This document shows, one piece after another, positions 52,342-61,386 of a stretch of 64,000 bases of DNA. Below the pieces are notes generated by a model that had not been told where the DNA came from, ran no database searches, and saw only the letters and a list, made by a program, of their open reading frames with translations. Both the position numbers and the translations under genes were made by a program. Positions within the stretch are counted from its first letter, which is position 1. Each line of letters starts with the position of its first letter. This DNA comes from Mycobacterium sp. Aquia_216 (lineage in GTDB: Bacteria; Actinomycetota; Actinomycetes; Mycobacteriales; Mycobacteriaceae), in contig NZ_CP113529.1 of the NCBI RefSeq assembly GCF_026723865.1, positions 496,001-560,000 of the forward strand, given 5' to 3'.

Positions 52342-53514
52342 TCACTTCACCTGTTCGGTCGGGACGTCGTAGCGCTCCTGGTAGGCACGCACCCGCTCAC
52401 GCACTTCGCCGGCGTCCAGCCCGGTGTCCGCCCAGGTGTAGCGGCCGTGGCCACCGTCGCCGGGATGGGCGGCCAGGAAGTCGCGCATCTTCTGCTCGGC
52501 CTCGGGTAGCAGCTCGCGGCCCAGCTTCTGATAGATGTCGCCGATCGTGCTCCAGGGGTCCTTCACGAAATCGGTGAATTGGACGTCGATCACGCGACCG
52601 TCGGGGACAACGCCGCTGTCACGCAATGCCATTCCGCGGTCGAGGCCGACGGTGATCTCCTCGTACGACTGGGCCGCACACTCGGCGATGTCCGATTCGT
52701 CGCTGCCCATCCGCCGCAGGTGGTGCGTGAGCGCGGCGATCGACGAGATCACGTTGAGAGGATCGCGGTGCGTCTGCACGATCAACGCATCGGGGTATTC
52801 GGCTAGGAGCTTGTCGAGCTGCCACAGATGCGCCGGCGACTTCAGCAGCCACTGGCCGGGAACACCGGATTGAAGGTGCTGCAGGAAGATTCGGTGATAG
52901 CGGTAGGCGCCGGTGTGGTCCGCCTCGTAGAGCAGCCAGCGATAGTAACTCGGCAGCCGGTACTGCACCGTGTAGATCATGCTGGTGAACTCGCTGCCCG
53001 TGATGCGAACACACTCCTGTGCGAGTAGCGCGCCCATCGGATGAAAGGCCAGGAAGCCGGGAACGATCTGCTCGGACATCTCGATGCTGGCCTGCGCCTG
53101 CGCGATTCGCGGATCGCTTTGGTAGGTCTCGGGTTGCGGTACGGGACAGGGCTCGTCGACCTCCCAGGTCAACGGCGCGCGCAACTCGGGATCCTGGGCG
53201 AGCAGGTCGTGCAGGATTGTGGTCCCGGTGCGAGGCTGGCCGACGATGAAGATCGGCGCGGTGATCGGCTCGTCCGCGATCTCGGGATGTTGCTTGCGCC
53301 AGGCGATCACGCCGAGTCGGTTCTTGAGGGAACGCATCAAGTCGAGATGGGCGACCTCCACTCCGATCACCGAGAGCCGCGCATCGTTGACCAGCCCATC
53401 GGCGACGCGTTCCAGTCCCGGTTGCCAACCGTCAGCGCCGAAGTCGTCGCTGCCGGCCTCCTCGCACGCGGCGGCGATGAGGCTTTCGGGCTTGAAACGC
53501 TCCCGCAGCGTCAC
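52342..53514 (-). CDS. Sulfotransferase family protein
   Basis: This 390-residue enzyme has the PAPS-binding motifs of the sulfotransferase family: a 5'-phosphosulfate loop APIFIVGQPRTGTTILHDLLAQ and the 3'-phosphate region IVQTHRDPLNVISSIAAL. It also has a long helical N-terminus typical of the mycobacterial 'Sulfotransfer_3' group. The GTG at 53514 overlaps the upstream DUF1214 stop as GTGA, so the two are one operon. It would sulfate a lipid or steroid-like hydroxyl; this is inferred from the family. The divergent TetR at 54605 probably controls the pair. Confidence 0.88.
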   Translation of the reverse strand: MTLRERFKPESLIAAACEEAGSDDFGADGWQPGLERVADGLVNDARLSVIGVEVAHLDLMRSLKNRLGVIAWRKQHPEIADEPITAPIFIVGQPRTGTTILHDLLAQDPELRAPLTWEVDEPCPVPQPETYQSDPRIAQAQASIEMSEQIVPGFLAFHPMGALLAQECVRITGSEFTSMIYTVQYRLPSYYRWLLYEADHTGAYRYHRIFLQHLQSGVPGQWLLKSPAHLWQLDKLLAEYPDALIVQTHRDPLNVISSIAALTHHLRRMGSDESDIAECAAQSYEEITVGLDRGMALRDSGVVPDGRVIDVQFTDFVKDPWSTIGDIYQKLGRELLPEAEQKMRDFLAAHPGDGGHGRYTWADTGLDAGEVRERVRAYQERYDVPTEQVK

Positions 53515-54587
53515 GCCCGCGCCCCGCTGTCGCGCACCGAGACCTTGACGTCGGGCGGGCTGGGATTGTCCAGCCAGCGCACGATCACAAACCCGCGATG
53601 CCGGCCGCCGGTGTCGAGCCAATGCCCAAACCCGAAGTCCTGTGCGGAGATAGCGATACGCACCCGCCCGTCGGCATCCGGCTGTACGGCGCGATTGGTC
53701 ACCGAACTATGCCGGCGCCGCGGCTCGAGACACTCGTGCCAGATGCTTTCCAGGGTTACGTTCCAGTACCGGGTGTCGGGTGGCTCGATGTCGAGCACCA
53801 GCGCCTGGCCGGGCTCGAGGCGATAGGTGCCCATCATGTAGAGGTTGTCCGGCGTGGTGTCGGCCGCACCCAGATCCGCGGCCTCCGCGGTCAGCAGCGT
53901 GTTCGGGTTCTGCAGCAGCTCCGGCTTGATGGTGCGGTGCAGCGTGGTGAGCTTCATCAGCGACCACGCCATCGCGGTGAACTGCTCGGCCAGTTCTTCG
54001 TCGGTCAGCGCGGTCACCGGGTCGGGGTCGAGCGCCTCGATCCGCATGGTGGCCGGTTCCTCGGAGTCGCGCTCGCCGATGTACTCGCGGACGACGACCG
54101 ACGACGCGTCCTCGGGCATTTGCACCCATTGCGCGCCGGCCAGATCGGCAGGCTCGTCGGCCGAAAGCACCAACGCGAATTCACCGGAGTTCAGATCCAG
54201 GTTGGTGTCGCCGACATAGTTGGACATTCGCCGCGGAGTCAGGCCGGTGCCGGCCAGGATCTGGAATCCGAGGTAGGCCGTCGTGCCGCGGGTGCCGGTG
54301 ATCCGATAGCGCCGATCGCCGCGGATCATCGCCAGGAAGTAGCTGCCGTCGGGGTTGGGTCCGCCGATCATCCTGGTGTCCGAGCACATATCGAAGAAGG
54401 CGGGCCGGGCGGTGTCGGCCTCGACGGCCATTTGCGAGCACAGCGACGACACCCGGGCGATCACCCGCAGCCCTTCGAGCAGCTCGCGCTCCGATTCGGC
54501 GTCCTCGGCCACGATCTTGGTGACGTCGGCGATCATCTGCTGGAAGAACTGCCACGCTGCCAGTGTCTCCGCCGGACTTTGAGTCAT
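53511..54587 (-). CDS. DUF1214 domain protein
   Basis: This 358-residue protein has an all-beta DUF1214 region toward the C-terminus (PGQALVLDIEPPDTRYWNVTLESIWHECLEPRRRHSSVTNRAVQPDADGRVRIAISAQDFGFGHWLDTGGRHRGFVIVRWLDNP). A conserved N-terminal part carries the GPNPDGSYFLAMIRGDRRYRITGTRG segment. There is no signal peptide. Function is not known; it is commonly encoded next to sulfotransferase-like genes, as here. Its ATG forms one edge of a palindrome shared with the divergent TetR gene. Confidence 0.82.
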   Translation of the reverse strand: MTQSPAETLAAWQFFQQMIADVTKIVAEDAESERELLEGLRVIARVSSLCSQMAVEADTARPAFFDMCSDTRMIGGPNPDGSYFLAMIRGDRRYRITGTRGTTAYLGFQILAGTGLTPRRMSNYVGDTNLDLNSGEFALVLSADEPADLAGAQWVQMPEDASSVVVREYIGERDSEEPATMRIEALDPDPVTALTDEELAEQFTAMAWSLMKLTTLHRTIKPELLQNPNTLLTAEAADLGAADTTPDNLYMMGTYRLEPGQALVLDIEPPDTRYWNVTLESIWHECLEPRRRHSSVTNRAVQPDADGRVRIAISAQDFGFGHWLDTGGRHRGFVIVRWLDNPSPPDVKVSVRDSGARA

Positions 54588-54607
54588 AGTCTTATGATTA
54601 GACTATG
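54585..54607. promoter_or_regulatory. Palindrome spanning both divergent start codons
   Basis: CATAGTCT (54585-54592) and AGACTATG (54600-54607) are perfect complements around TATGATT. The outer triplets are the start codons of the DUF1214 gene (minus) and the TetR gene (plus). The whole 17-base intergenic gap is therefore one operator-like dyad. Confidence 0.65.
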
Positions 54608-55201
54608 TCTCACGCCTTGTCTAGCATCAGTTCGCCCGCCGAGCGCCGACGGGCGGTGACCCGACAGCGCATCGCTGCGGCTGCCGCGCAACTGGTGGGG
54701 GAGCACGGCTTGGCCGGGGCCACCGTGGACCGCATCGCCGATGCCGCCGACATCAGCCGGGCAACTTTCTTTCGCTACTTCAACTCTAAGGAAGACGCCG
54801 TCGCCGAGGGGATGAATGTCCATTGGCTGAACCGCATCACCAGCGCACTGGCCGCCCAACCGGACCACCTGACCGCCGCCGCGGCCGTCGTCGCGGCTTT
54901 CGGCGATCTCGCCCTCGGATTCGCCGAGATCGAGGGCCACGTGCGTGAATTGGGCATGCTGACAAGGTCTTCGGAGACGCTGGAGGCTTGGAACCTACAC
55001 ATCTATGTGCGCTACGAATCGGCCATCGCCGAGCTGGTCGCACCACGCATGCCCGGACTGACTCACGACGATCCCAGGCCTCGTCTGATCGGTGCGCTGG
55101 CGATGGCGGCCGTCCGCATCGCCCTGGACGACTGGCTCAGCGACGGCGGATCGCTGCCTGACCGGGTGCGCCAGGGCCTGGCGGCGATCGCGATATCCTG
55201 A
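54605..55201 (+). CDS. TetR family regulator
   Basis: This 198-residue regulator has the TetR helix-turn-helix (RQRIAAAAAQLVGEHGLAGATVDRIADAADISRATFFRYFNSKEDAVAEGM) with the FFRYF recognition helix typical of MftR-like members. It is divergent from the DUF1214-sulfotransferase operon, and the two starts lie at opposite edges of a 23-base palindrome, so it almost certainly regulates that operon. ATG 54605 is the first of the frame; no ribosome site can exist in the short gap, so translation may be leaderless or the start may lie further in. Confidence 0.9.
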   Translation: MSHALSSISSPAERRRAVTRQRIAAAAAQLVGEHGLAGATVDRIADAADISRATFFRYFNSKEDAVAEGMNVHWLNRITSALAAQPDHLTAAAAVVAAFGDLALGFAEIEGHVRELGMLTRSSETLEAWNLHIYVRYESAIAELVAPRMPGLTHDDPRPRLIGALAMAAVRIALDDWLSDGGSLPDRVRQGLAAIAIS

Positions 55202-55206
55202 CGCGA

Positions 55207-56040
55207 CTACGAGCTATCTTGCGGCGCTGGCCATTTCAGAATCTGTCGAGCTGTTCCGCCGAGAATCCAGGCCTTCTCGTCCTCCGACAGCGCGGTAGAG
55301 TCACGGATGCTGAACAGAGTCTCGGCCCACGTGGCGCGTTTCCGGGTCATGGTGTAGTCGCTGGCCCACATCACGCGCTGGGGTCCGAAGGCATCAATCG
55401 CGCGGCGCAGCTTCGGTTCGAGGTCGGGAAACGGGTAGGGCTCGGTCGACAGAAACGATGCCGCGTGCGCCCATTTGTAGGCCACGTTGGAATAGCTCGC
55501 CATCGCCACCGCGTCGTCGATGCCGGCTTGCCCGGGCGGCGCATCAAACGCAGCGCCGCAATGATCGATGACGAACTGAACGTCGGGAAAGCGCTGCACG
55601 TACTGCACCAGGTGCGGGACTCGTCCAGGACAGGTGACGAATACCGGCAAGCCGTGGGCCCGTGCGGTTTTGAACAGCCGATCATGCCCGCCCTGCTCGA
55701 ACACCGCAGCTTCGGCCGGGGTGAACATCGTGGTGCGCAGGGCCTTGAACCCGGGCGCGGCGGTCAGCGTCTCAATCCAGGATTCGATGCCCGGGTCTGT
55801 GGGAGCCACCCGCATCAGGAAGGCGAATCGCTCGGGATGACTGATGGCCGCGGCCTCGGCATTCGGCCCCACGCAGCGAAAGGCGCCGTTGGCCACACGA
55901 TAGCCGGGCAGCAACCCCTCCGCGGTAAACCTGTCGAACTCGTCGAACAGCACGCCCGCAATGCCCAGGGCATCCATGATCGCCAGCGTGACCTCGGTGC
56001 CGAGCATGTTGGCGTGCACCTGGGCGTCGACAATGTCCAT
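55207..56040 (-). CDS. Amidohydrolase family protein (Amidohydro_2 type)
   Basis: This 277-residue TIM-barrel hydrolase or decarboxylase opens with the metal motif DIVDAQVHANML (x-H-x-N variant). It continues with PGFKALRTTMF, a histidine at VQFVIDHCGAAF and the late metal aspartate in QRVMWASDYTMT. Members include 2-pyrone-dicarboxylate lactonases and ACMSD-like decarboxylases, so the reaction is open. It is transcribed away from the other amidohydrolase (57334) and lies next to the LacI regulator on the same strand, 80 bases downstream of it. Confidence 0.85.
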   Translation of the reverse strand: MDIVDAQVHANMLGTEVTLAIMDALGIAGVLFDEFDRFTAEGLLPGYRVANGAFRCVGPNAEAAAISHPERFAFLMRVAPTDPGIESWIETLTAAPGFKALRTTMFTPAEAAVFEQGGHDRLFKTARAHGLPVFVTCPGRVPHLVQYVQRFPDVQFVIDHCGAAFDAPPGQAGIDDAVAMASYSNVAYKWAHAASFLSTEPYPFPDLEPKLRRAIDAFGPQRVMWASDYTMTRKRATWAETLFSIRDSTALSEDEKAWILGGTARQILKWPAPQDSS

Positions 56041-56119
56041 CGAATTGCTCCTGTCCGGCCGTCTTGCTCAGTCGGGAGTATGCCAGTGGGTTATCTCTGC
56101 ACCGCCACCCCGCAGCTGT

Positions 56120-57112
56120 CTACGTCGACGAGCGCACGATCAGATGGGCGATCTCAGTCGACCCACCCGATGGCGGGGCGGGGTAGCCCAACCGGTCAAG
56201 CAGAGCAGCGAGAGCGATATCGGCGACGGCGCGCGAAACGAATTGCACGGTGGTCAGCGGCGGGCTGCTCACCACACCCATCGGGCTGGCGTCGACACCG
56301 ATGACGGCAAGATCGCGCGGGCAACGCAGCCCGGCCTCGTGAATACCGTGCAAGACGAGGCAGGCGATCTCGTCGCTTTGCGCACATACGGCCGTCACGC
56401 CGCCGCGAACCCACCCGCTCACCACGTCCGCGGCGCTGTCGACGGTCACCTCTGCGACGGCCAGCCGTGGCAGGCCGCGCGACTTGGCCGCGCGCGCGAC
56501 GCCCTCGAACCAGTACTCGCCCAGGGTGCGCCATCTCTGAATTCCGGTATAGGCGAAGGCGATCTGGCGGTGGCCGCGCGAGACGAGATGTTCGACCCGC
56601 ATCTCACCGATGGCGAGGTGCGGATCTCCGAGTGCGGGCAGCGTCCCGATCTCGATGTTCGGTATGCCTGCGGCCCTCACCGAGTTCGAGGCGGCCGCGC
56701 TGAGCGGAAACAGGCTGGTGACAGCGATCGGGTCGAGGTTCTCGATGGCATCGACGACGTGTTGATCGTCGTCGGTCTCGTAGATCTGCACTTGAAGCAG
56801 ACCCAGCCGCGCGAGTTCGGTGGTCATCCGGCTGCCGGCGATCATCGGCATCTCGCCCACCGCCACATGCGGCACCACGTACAGCACCACGCCGCTCTTG
56901 CCCCGGGCGAGATTGCGCGCGGCCAGGTTGGGGCGATAGCCCAATAACTCAGCGGCGCGGTGCACGGCCTCCCGGGTTTGCGCCGAGATTCGGCGCCCCG
57001 CCGCATTGTTCAAGACATAACTGACCGTCGCGGTCGACACGCTGGCCAAACGCGCCACGTCAGCATTGGTGGGCCGCACCACCTTGTTCGTGTGCACCTC
57101 GGGCCCAGCCAT
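56120..57112 (-). CDS. LacI family regulator
   Basis: This 330-residue regulator has the LacI-type headpiece (TNADVARLASVSTATVSYVLNN, then RRISAQTREAVHRAAELLGYRPNLAARNLARGKS with the hinge helix) and a periplasmic-binding-like effector domain. ATG 57112 gives a short leader before the DNA-binding domain. It is divergent from the amidohydrolase/CoA-transferase cluster at 57334 and probably represses it; two GACTA-N-TAGTC-like sites are in the intervening region. It is followed by an amidohydrolase on the same strand. Confidence 0.93.
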   Translation of the reverse strand: MAGPEVHTNKVVRPTNADVARLASVSTATVSYVLNNAAGRRISAQTREAVHRAAELLGYRPNLAARNLARGKSGVVLYVVPHVAVGEMPMIAGSRMTTELARLGLLQVQIYETDDDQHVVDAIENLDPIAVTSLFPLSAAASNSVRAAGIPNIEIGTLPALGDPHLAIGEMRVEHLVSRGHRQIAFAYTGIQRWRTLGEYWFEGVARAAKSRGLPRLAVAEVTVDSAADVVSGWVRGGVTAVCAQSDEIACLVLHGIHEAGLRCPRDLAVIGVDASPMGVVSSPPLTTVQFVSRAVADIALAALLDRLGYPAPPSGGSTEIAHLIVRSST

Positions 57113-57189
57113 GATTCATGGTGGCACGCGGCGACGATGCGAGTGGCGATCCCGCATTCTCAAAGCCCGGCCCACGGCGTGTTAGCACG

Positions 57190-57200
57190 GACTAATAGTC
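57190..57200. promoter_or_regulatory. Palindromic site 1 in the LacI/amidohydrolase intergenic region
   Basis: GACTA-A-TAGTC is a perfect 5-base-arm dyad. A near copy (GTCTACTAGTC, 10 of 11 on the reverse strand) is at 57302-57312. The two may be LacI-family operators flanking the promoter of the 57334 gene. Confidence 0.45.
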
Positions 57201-57301
57201 ACTACACGTCGGGGCCAACAGCCGCGGTTGTGTGCTGCGGTATCGGCTTTAGCTCGCCAGAAGCAGCAACGACGGCCATTGACTCTCTGACCGAAATCAT
57301 T

Positions 57302-57312
57302 GTCTACTAGTC
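57302..57312. promoter_or_regulatory. Palindromic site 2 upstream of the amidohydrolase gene
   Basis: GTCTACTAGTC lies 22 bases before the ATG at 57334. It matches the dyad at 57190 with one difference when read on the minus strand (GACTA-G-TAGAC). Confidence 0.4.
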
Positions 57313-57333
57313 ACTGTATTCGAGGAGCGTGGC

Positions 57334-58689
57334 ATGAATAAAGACGATCTGATCCTGATCAGCGTGGATGATCACATCGCCGAGCCGGCGGACATGTTCG
57401 ACGCGCACGTTCCGGCGAAGTACCAAGAACTCGCGCCGCGGGTCGTCCTCGAGCCCGACGGTGTCCAGCAGTGGTACTACGGCGAGATTCGTGGGCGGAA
57501 CATGGGCCTGAACGCCGTCGCGGGCAAGCCCCGCGAGATGTACAACATCGACGCCTCCCGCTACGACGAGATGCGGCCGGGCTGTTTCAACGTCGATGAG
57601 CGGGTCCGCGACATGAACGCCGGTGGCCAGCTGGCGGGTTTGAACTTCCCGAATTTCACCGGGTTCTCCGGCCAGGTCCTCAACCAGGGTCCCGATCGTG
57701 GCGTCAACCTGGTGATGATCAAGGCCTATAACGACTGGCACGTCGACGAATGGTGTGCCGCATATCCGGGTCGGTTCATCCCCTGCGGAATCCTGCCCCT
57801 TTTCGATGTCGCCGAAGCGGCCAAGGAGGTCAAGCGCCTGGCGGACAAGGGATGTCACGCGGTAACGTTCTCGGAGAATCCAGAAGCGTTGCAGATGCCC
57901 AGCATTCATACCAAATACTGGTATCCGTTGTTCGAGGCCGTCTGCGAGAACAAAACGGTGTTGTGCACGCATGTCGGGTCCGCATCGCGATCCCCGCAGG
58001 TCTCGACGGACGCGCCCCCCAGTGTGCAGATGACGGCATCCTCGATGATGAGCATGTTCACTTTCACCGAGCTGATTTGGGCCGAGTTCTGGACCGATTT
58101 CCCGCAACTGAAGTTCTCCCTCACCGAGGGCGATGTCGGTTGGATACCGTATTTCCTGTGGCGGGCCGAGCATGTCTACAACCGTCACTCGGGCTGGACG
58201 CTCGCGACCTTTCCGCCCGGCTACCAGGGGCCCAGCGACGTGTTCAAACGACACTTGTACACCTGCTTCATCAGCGACAAAGTCGGTGTGCACAACATGG
58301 ACTGGTTCAATGAGGACATGCTGTGCTGGGAGTCTGACTTTCCGCATTCCGACAGCAACTGGCCGTTTGCGCCCGAGGATATCGTGGCGACGATGGGCCA
58401 CCTCGATGATGCGGTCATCAACAAGATCACTCACGAAAATGCCATGGCCGCTTACTCTTTCGACCCATTCCGGTACATACCGAAGGAACACGCCCGGGCC
58501 GGCCACTTGAGAGCACAGGCGACGGATGTGGACGTGGTCACCCACGTCGGCCGCCAAGCCAGCCAACGTGATCGTGACGCGTGGACGCGGATGACGCAGT
58601 TCGCCCTGCAGGCGCAGGCCTCGGCGAGCGTGCCGGTGACGGCCGAGGTCGCCGGAATCGCCGGCCGCGCCACCACGCTGGGCAATTGA
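57334..58689 (+). CDS. Amidohydrolase family protein
   Basis: This 451-residue metal-dependent hydrolase of the Amidohydro_2 group opens ISVDDHIAEPADMF (D-x-H type metal site). It continues with FSENPEALQMPSIHTKYWYPLFEAVCE, TVLCTHVGSASRSPQ with a metal histidine, and LCWESDFPHSDSNWP with the catalytic Asp. This pattern is frequent in actinobacterial clusters with CoA-transferases and Ltp/DUF35 pairs. The ATG at 57334 follows GAGGAG. The next gene, a CoA-transferase, begins at the stop codon, so this is the first gene of a five- or six-gene operon under the divergent LacI regulator. Confidence 0.88.
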   Translation: MNKDDLILISVDDHIAEPADMFDAHVPAKYQELAPRVVLEPDGVQQWYYGEIRGRNMGLNAVAGKPREMYNIDASRYDEMRPGCFNVDERVRDMNAGGQLAGLNFPNFTGFSGQVLNQGPDRGVNLVMIKAYNDWHVDEWCAAYPGRFIPCGILPLFDVAEAAKEVKRLADKGCHAVTFSENPEALQMPSIHTKYWYPLFEAVCENKTVLCTHVGSASRSPQVSTDAPPSVQMTASSMMSMFTFTELIWAEFWTDFPQLKFSLTEGDVGWIPYFLWRAEHVYNRHSGWTLATFPPGYQGPSDVFKRHLYTCFISDKVGVHNMDWFNEDMLCWESDFPHSDSNWPFAPEDIVATMGHLDDAVINKITHENAMAAYSFDPFRYIPKEHARAGHLRAQATDVDVVTHVGRQASQRDRDAWTRMTQFALQAQASASVPVTAEVAGIAGRATTLGN

Positions 58690-58691
58690 GC

Positions 58692-61031
58692 GTGGCGCCT
58701 CAGGCACCATTCCCCGACTGGCGTGTGCTGGAGCTCTCCAACGGAATCGCGGTCTCTTACTGCGCCAAGATGTTCGCCGACGCGGGCGCCGATGTAGTGA
58801 AGATCGAATCCCCGCAAGGTGATTCATTGCGCAAGCGTTCAGCCGGCGGCTCGCCCGGGGCCTTGTTCGGTTACCTGGCAGCAGGCAAAAAATCGGTGGT
58901 CCGTCGAGACCACGCGGAAATCACCGCGCTACTGGCCGGCGCCGACATCGTGCTGACCGATTTGACCGACGGCTGGAAGCTCGATGACATCACGGCGCAC
59001 ACCGGCCCGTCGGCGGTGGTCGTCACCGTGACACCATTCGGAATGACAGGGCCCTACGTCGACGACCATCGGGTCGCCAACGAGTTCATCCTGCAGGCGA
59101 TGTGCGGCTCGATCTCCGGTCGGGGCTGGCCGGGCGACGAACCGGTGCAGGCTGGCGGCCAACTCGGGGAGTGGTTGGCAGGTTCGTTCGCCGCCCCGGT
59201 CGCGGCCGCCGCGGCCCGGCACGCTGCCCGGGGCGGCCGCGGAGAGGTCATCGACGTCTCGACCTACGAGGCGATGGCGATCGCGATGGGTGGGCTCTCG
59301 GCCATGTCAGCCAGTGTCTTGGGCGCGGATTCCCTTCTGCACCAACGCAGTCTGGAGCTGCCGTCGATCGTTCCCACGGCCGATGGCATGGTCGGCTTCT
59401 GCACGATCACCGCCCAGCAGTTCCAAGACTTCCTGATCATGATCGATCGTGCCGATCTGGTCGACGACGCCGAGCTGGCGTCGTTCGTCGGTCGCGTCGA
59501 ACGCCGCGTCGAGTTCCTCGACATGGTGACACGGTGGACCCGGACCCGGACCACGCAAGAGATCGTCGACCTCGCGGTGGCATTTCGCATCCCGGTGGCG
59601 CCGATCGGTACGCCCGCCACACTGCCGACCGTTGACCACTTCGTACAGCGCGGCGTGTTCGTCGAATCCGAGATCGGGGTGCTGCAGCCGCGAGTGCCGT
59701 ATCGCAGCGACACCATCACGACGCGGTCGCCCGGACTGCCCCCGCTGCTGGGTGCCGACAACGGCCGCGTGCACTGGCCAGCACGGCCCGACCGGCCGAG
59801 CTGTGCCGACCCGGACGCACTTCCGTTGTCCGACATCCGGATCACCGATTTCACCGCGTTCTGGGCCGGGCCGGTCGCGACGCAATTCCTCGGTGCCCTG
59901 GGCGCCGACGTGATCAAGCTCGAGGGGGTTCGCCGCCCCGACGGTATGCGGTTCTCCGCGGGCCGCCCGCCCGACTGGGACCAGTGGTGGGAGTGGGGTC
60001 CGGTCTTCTTGTGCAGCAACAACAACAAACGTGGCGTCAGTGTCGAACTGAGCACCGACGCCGGCCGGGCGCTCGCGCTGAAGCTCATTGCCGCAAGCGA
60101 TCTGGTCATCGAAAATTTCTCGCCGCGGGTGATGGAGAACTTCGGGCTGCAATGGGACGCCGTGCGCGCGGCCAACCCTCGCGCCGTCATGGTCCGGATG
60201 CCGGCGTTCGGTCTCGACGGCCCGTGGCGCGACCGCGTCGGCTTCGCCCAAACGATGGAGCAGGCGACCGGGATGGCATGGATGACCGGACATGCCGACG
60301 GGCCACCGGTGATTCCGCGTGGTGTATGCGATCCGATGGCGGGCTTGCACTCCGCCTTCGCGGCTATTGCGGCGCTGGTCATCCGCGACCGGGACGGGAC
60401 CGGCATGCACGTCGAATCCACGATGGTGGAGTCGGCGCTCAATGTGGCCGCCGAAATGCTGCTCGAGTACTCATGCAACGGAATTCAGATGCGCCGGCAG
60501 GGAAATCGGGGTCCCGGCGCGACTCCGCAGGGTCTGTACCGCTGCCAGGGCGACGACGAGTGGGTCGCGCTCGCCGCGCTGACCGACGCCGCGCGCGAAA
60601 GCCTGGCCGCGCTCGTCGGCCACCGCGATCTCGGAGTCGATGAGGCCGGTTGGCGGGAGCGCGCCGACGAACTCGACAAGCTGATCGCGGATTGGACCGC
60701 GCCTCGCCCGGTGGCCGACGTGGTCCGCACGTTGCGCGCGGCGCGGATACCCGCCGCGCGCGTGACCGAGGCGGCCGCGCTGCTGAGCGACCCGCAGCTG
60801 GTCGCGCGCGGGTTCTGGGAGACGGTCGATCACCCCGTCGCGGGTTCGTTCCTGTGCACCGGAATGCCATTCACCTTTGTCGGCAAGCCGAGACGCTGGA
60901 TCCGCCGCGGCTCACCGCTGTACGGGCAGCACACCGGCGAGGTGCTGAGCGGGATCCTGGGGAGCAGCCGGGAAGAGCTGGCGGAGTTACGCGTGCAGGG
61001 CGCAACCAGCGCCCGCCCGGCGGGCTTGTGA
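58692..61031 (+). CDS. Tandem-domain CaiB/BaiF-type CoA-transferase
   Basis: This 779-residue protein holds two class III CoA-transferase units. The first (about residues 1-370) starts WRVLELSNGIAVSYCAKMFADAGADVVKIESPQGD and has the nucleophile region GEVIDVSTYEAM with aspartate. The second (from ITDFTAFWAGPVATQFLGALGADVIKLEGVRRPDG) reads GMHVESTMVESALN, with glutamate at the equivalent place. It would transfer CoA between acids, activating a carboxylic acid for breakdown. GTG 58692 or TTG 58686 (overlapping the previous stop as TTGA) are possible starts. The substrate is unknown. Confidence 0.88.
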   Translation: MAPQAPFPDWRVLELSNGIAVSYCAKMFADAGADVVKIESPQGDSLRKRSAGGSPGALFGYLAAGKKSVVRRDHAEITALLAGADIVLTDLTDGWKLDDITAHTGPSAVVVTVTPFGMTGPYVDDHRVANEFILQAMCGSISGRGWPGDEPVQAGGQLGEWLAGSFAAPVAAAAARHAARGGRGEVIDVSTYEAMAIAMGGLSAMSASVLGADSLLHQRSLELPSIVPTADGMVGFCTITAQQFQDFLIMIDRADLVDDAELASFVGRVERRVEFLDMVTRWTRTRTTQEIVDLAVAFRIPVAPIGTPATLPTVDHFVQRGVFVESEIGVLQPRVPYRSDTITTRSPGLPPLLGADNGRVHWPARPDRPSCADPDALPLSDIRITDFTAFWAGPVATQFLGALGADVIKLEGVRRPDGMRFSAGRPPDWDQWWEWGPVFLCSNNNKRGVSVELSTDAGRALALKLIAASDLVIENFSPRVMENFGLQWDAVRAANPRAVMVRMPAFGLDGPWRDRVGFAQTMEQATGMAWMTGHADGPPVIPRGVCDPMAGLHSAFAAIAALVIRDRDGTGMHVESTMVESALNVAAEMLLEYSCNGIQMRRQGNRGPGATPQGLYRCQGDDEWVALAALTDAARESLAALVGHRDLGVDEAGWRERADELDKLIADWTAPRPVADVVRTLRAARIPAARVTEAAALLSDPQLVARGFWETVDHPVAGSFLCTGMPFTFVGKPRRWIRRGSPLYGQHTGEVLSGILGSSREELAELRVQGATSARPAGL

Positions 61032-61032
61032 C

Positions 61033-61374
61033 GTGGCCGTCACGTTGTGCGTGCCGCCGCGCCCCGGGGAGCTGTGCGCGCCGGTGCGGTTCCTGGTGCG
61101 TCAGGACACGGTCGTGATGGAACTGACTGCGCGGCACCGGATCACCGGCGTCGAGTGGGACGACGGAGAACGTGCGGTAGCCATGATCGTGGAGATCACC
61201 GACCCGCAAACCGCGCGACCGGTGGACGTGCGAATCGACGTCGTAGAACGTGGGACTGTTGCCGGCACGTCGCCCGTCGATGTGCGGACAACGATGATCG
61301 GCACTGTCGTTCGGGATGGACGGCAATGCGAGGTACTAGGCACCTATTTAGGGGTGGTAGCGGATGAAAACTGA
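61033..61374 (+). CDS. Conserved-type hypothetical protein in the CoA-transferase operon
   Basis: This 113-residue protein of unknown function starts at a GTG one base after the CoA-transferase stop. It is mainly beta-strand in pattern (LCAPVRFLVRQDTVVMELTARHRITGVEW, VAMIVEITD, VDVRIDVVERG, TTMIGTVVRDGRQCEVLGTYLGVV), which could be a hot-dog or OB-like fold. No catalytic motif is visible. Its place between the CoA-transferase and the thiolase-like gene suggests a role in the same acyl-CoA pathway. Confidence 0.7.
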   Translation: MAVTLCVPPRPGELCAPVRFLVRQDTVVMELTARHRITGVEWDDGERAVAMIVEITDPQTARPVDVRIDVVERGTVAGTSPVDVRTTMIGTVVRDGRQCEVLGTYLGVVADEN

Positions 61375-61386
61375 AGAGCCGCAGGG

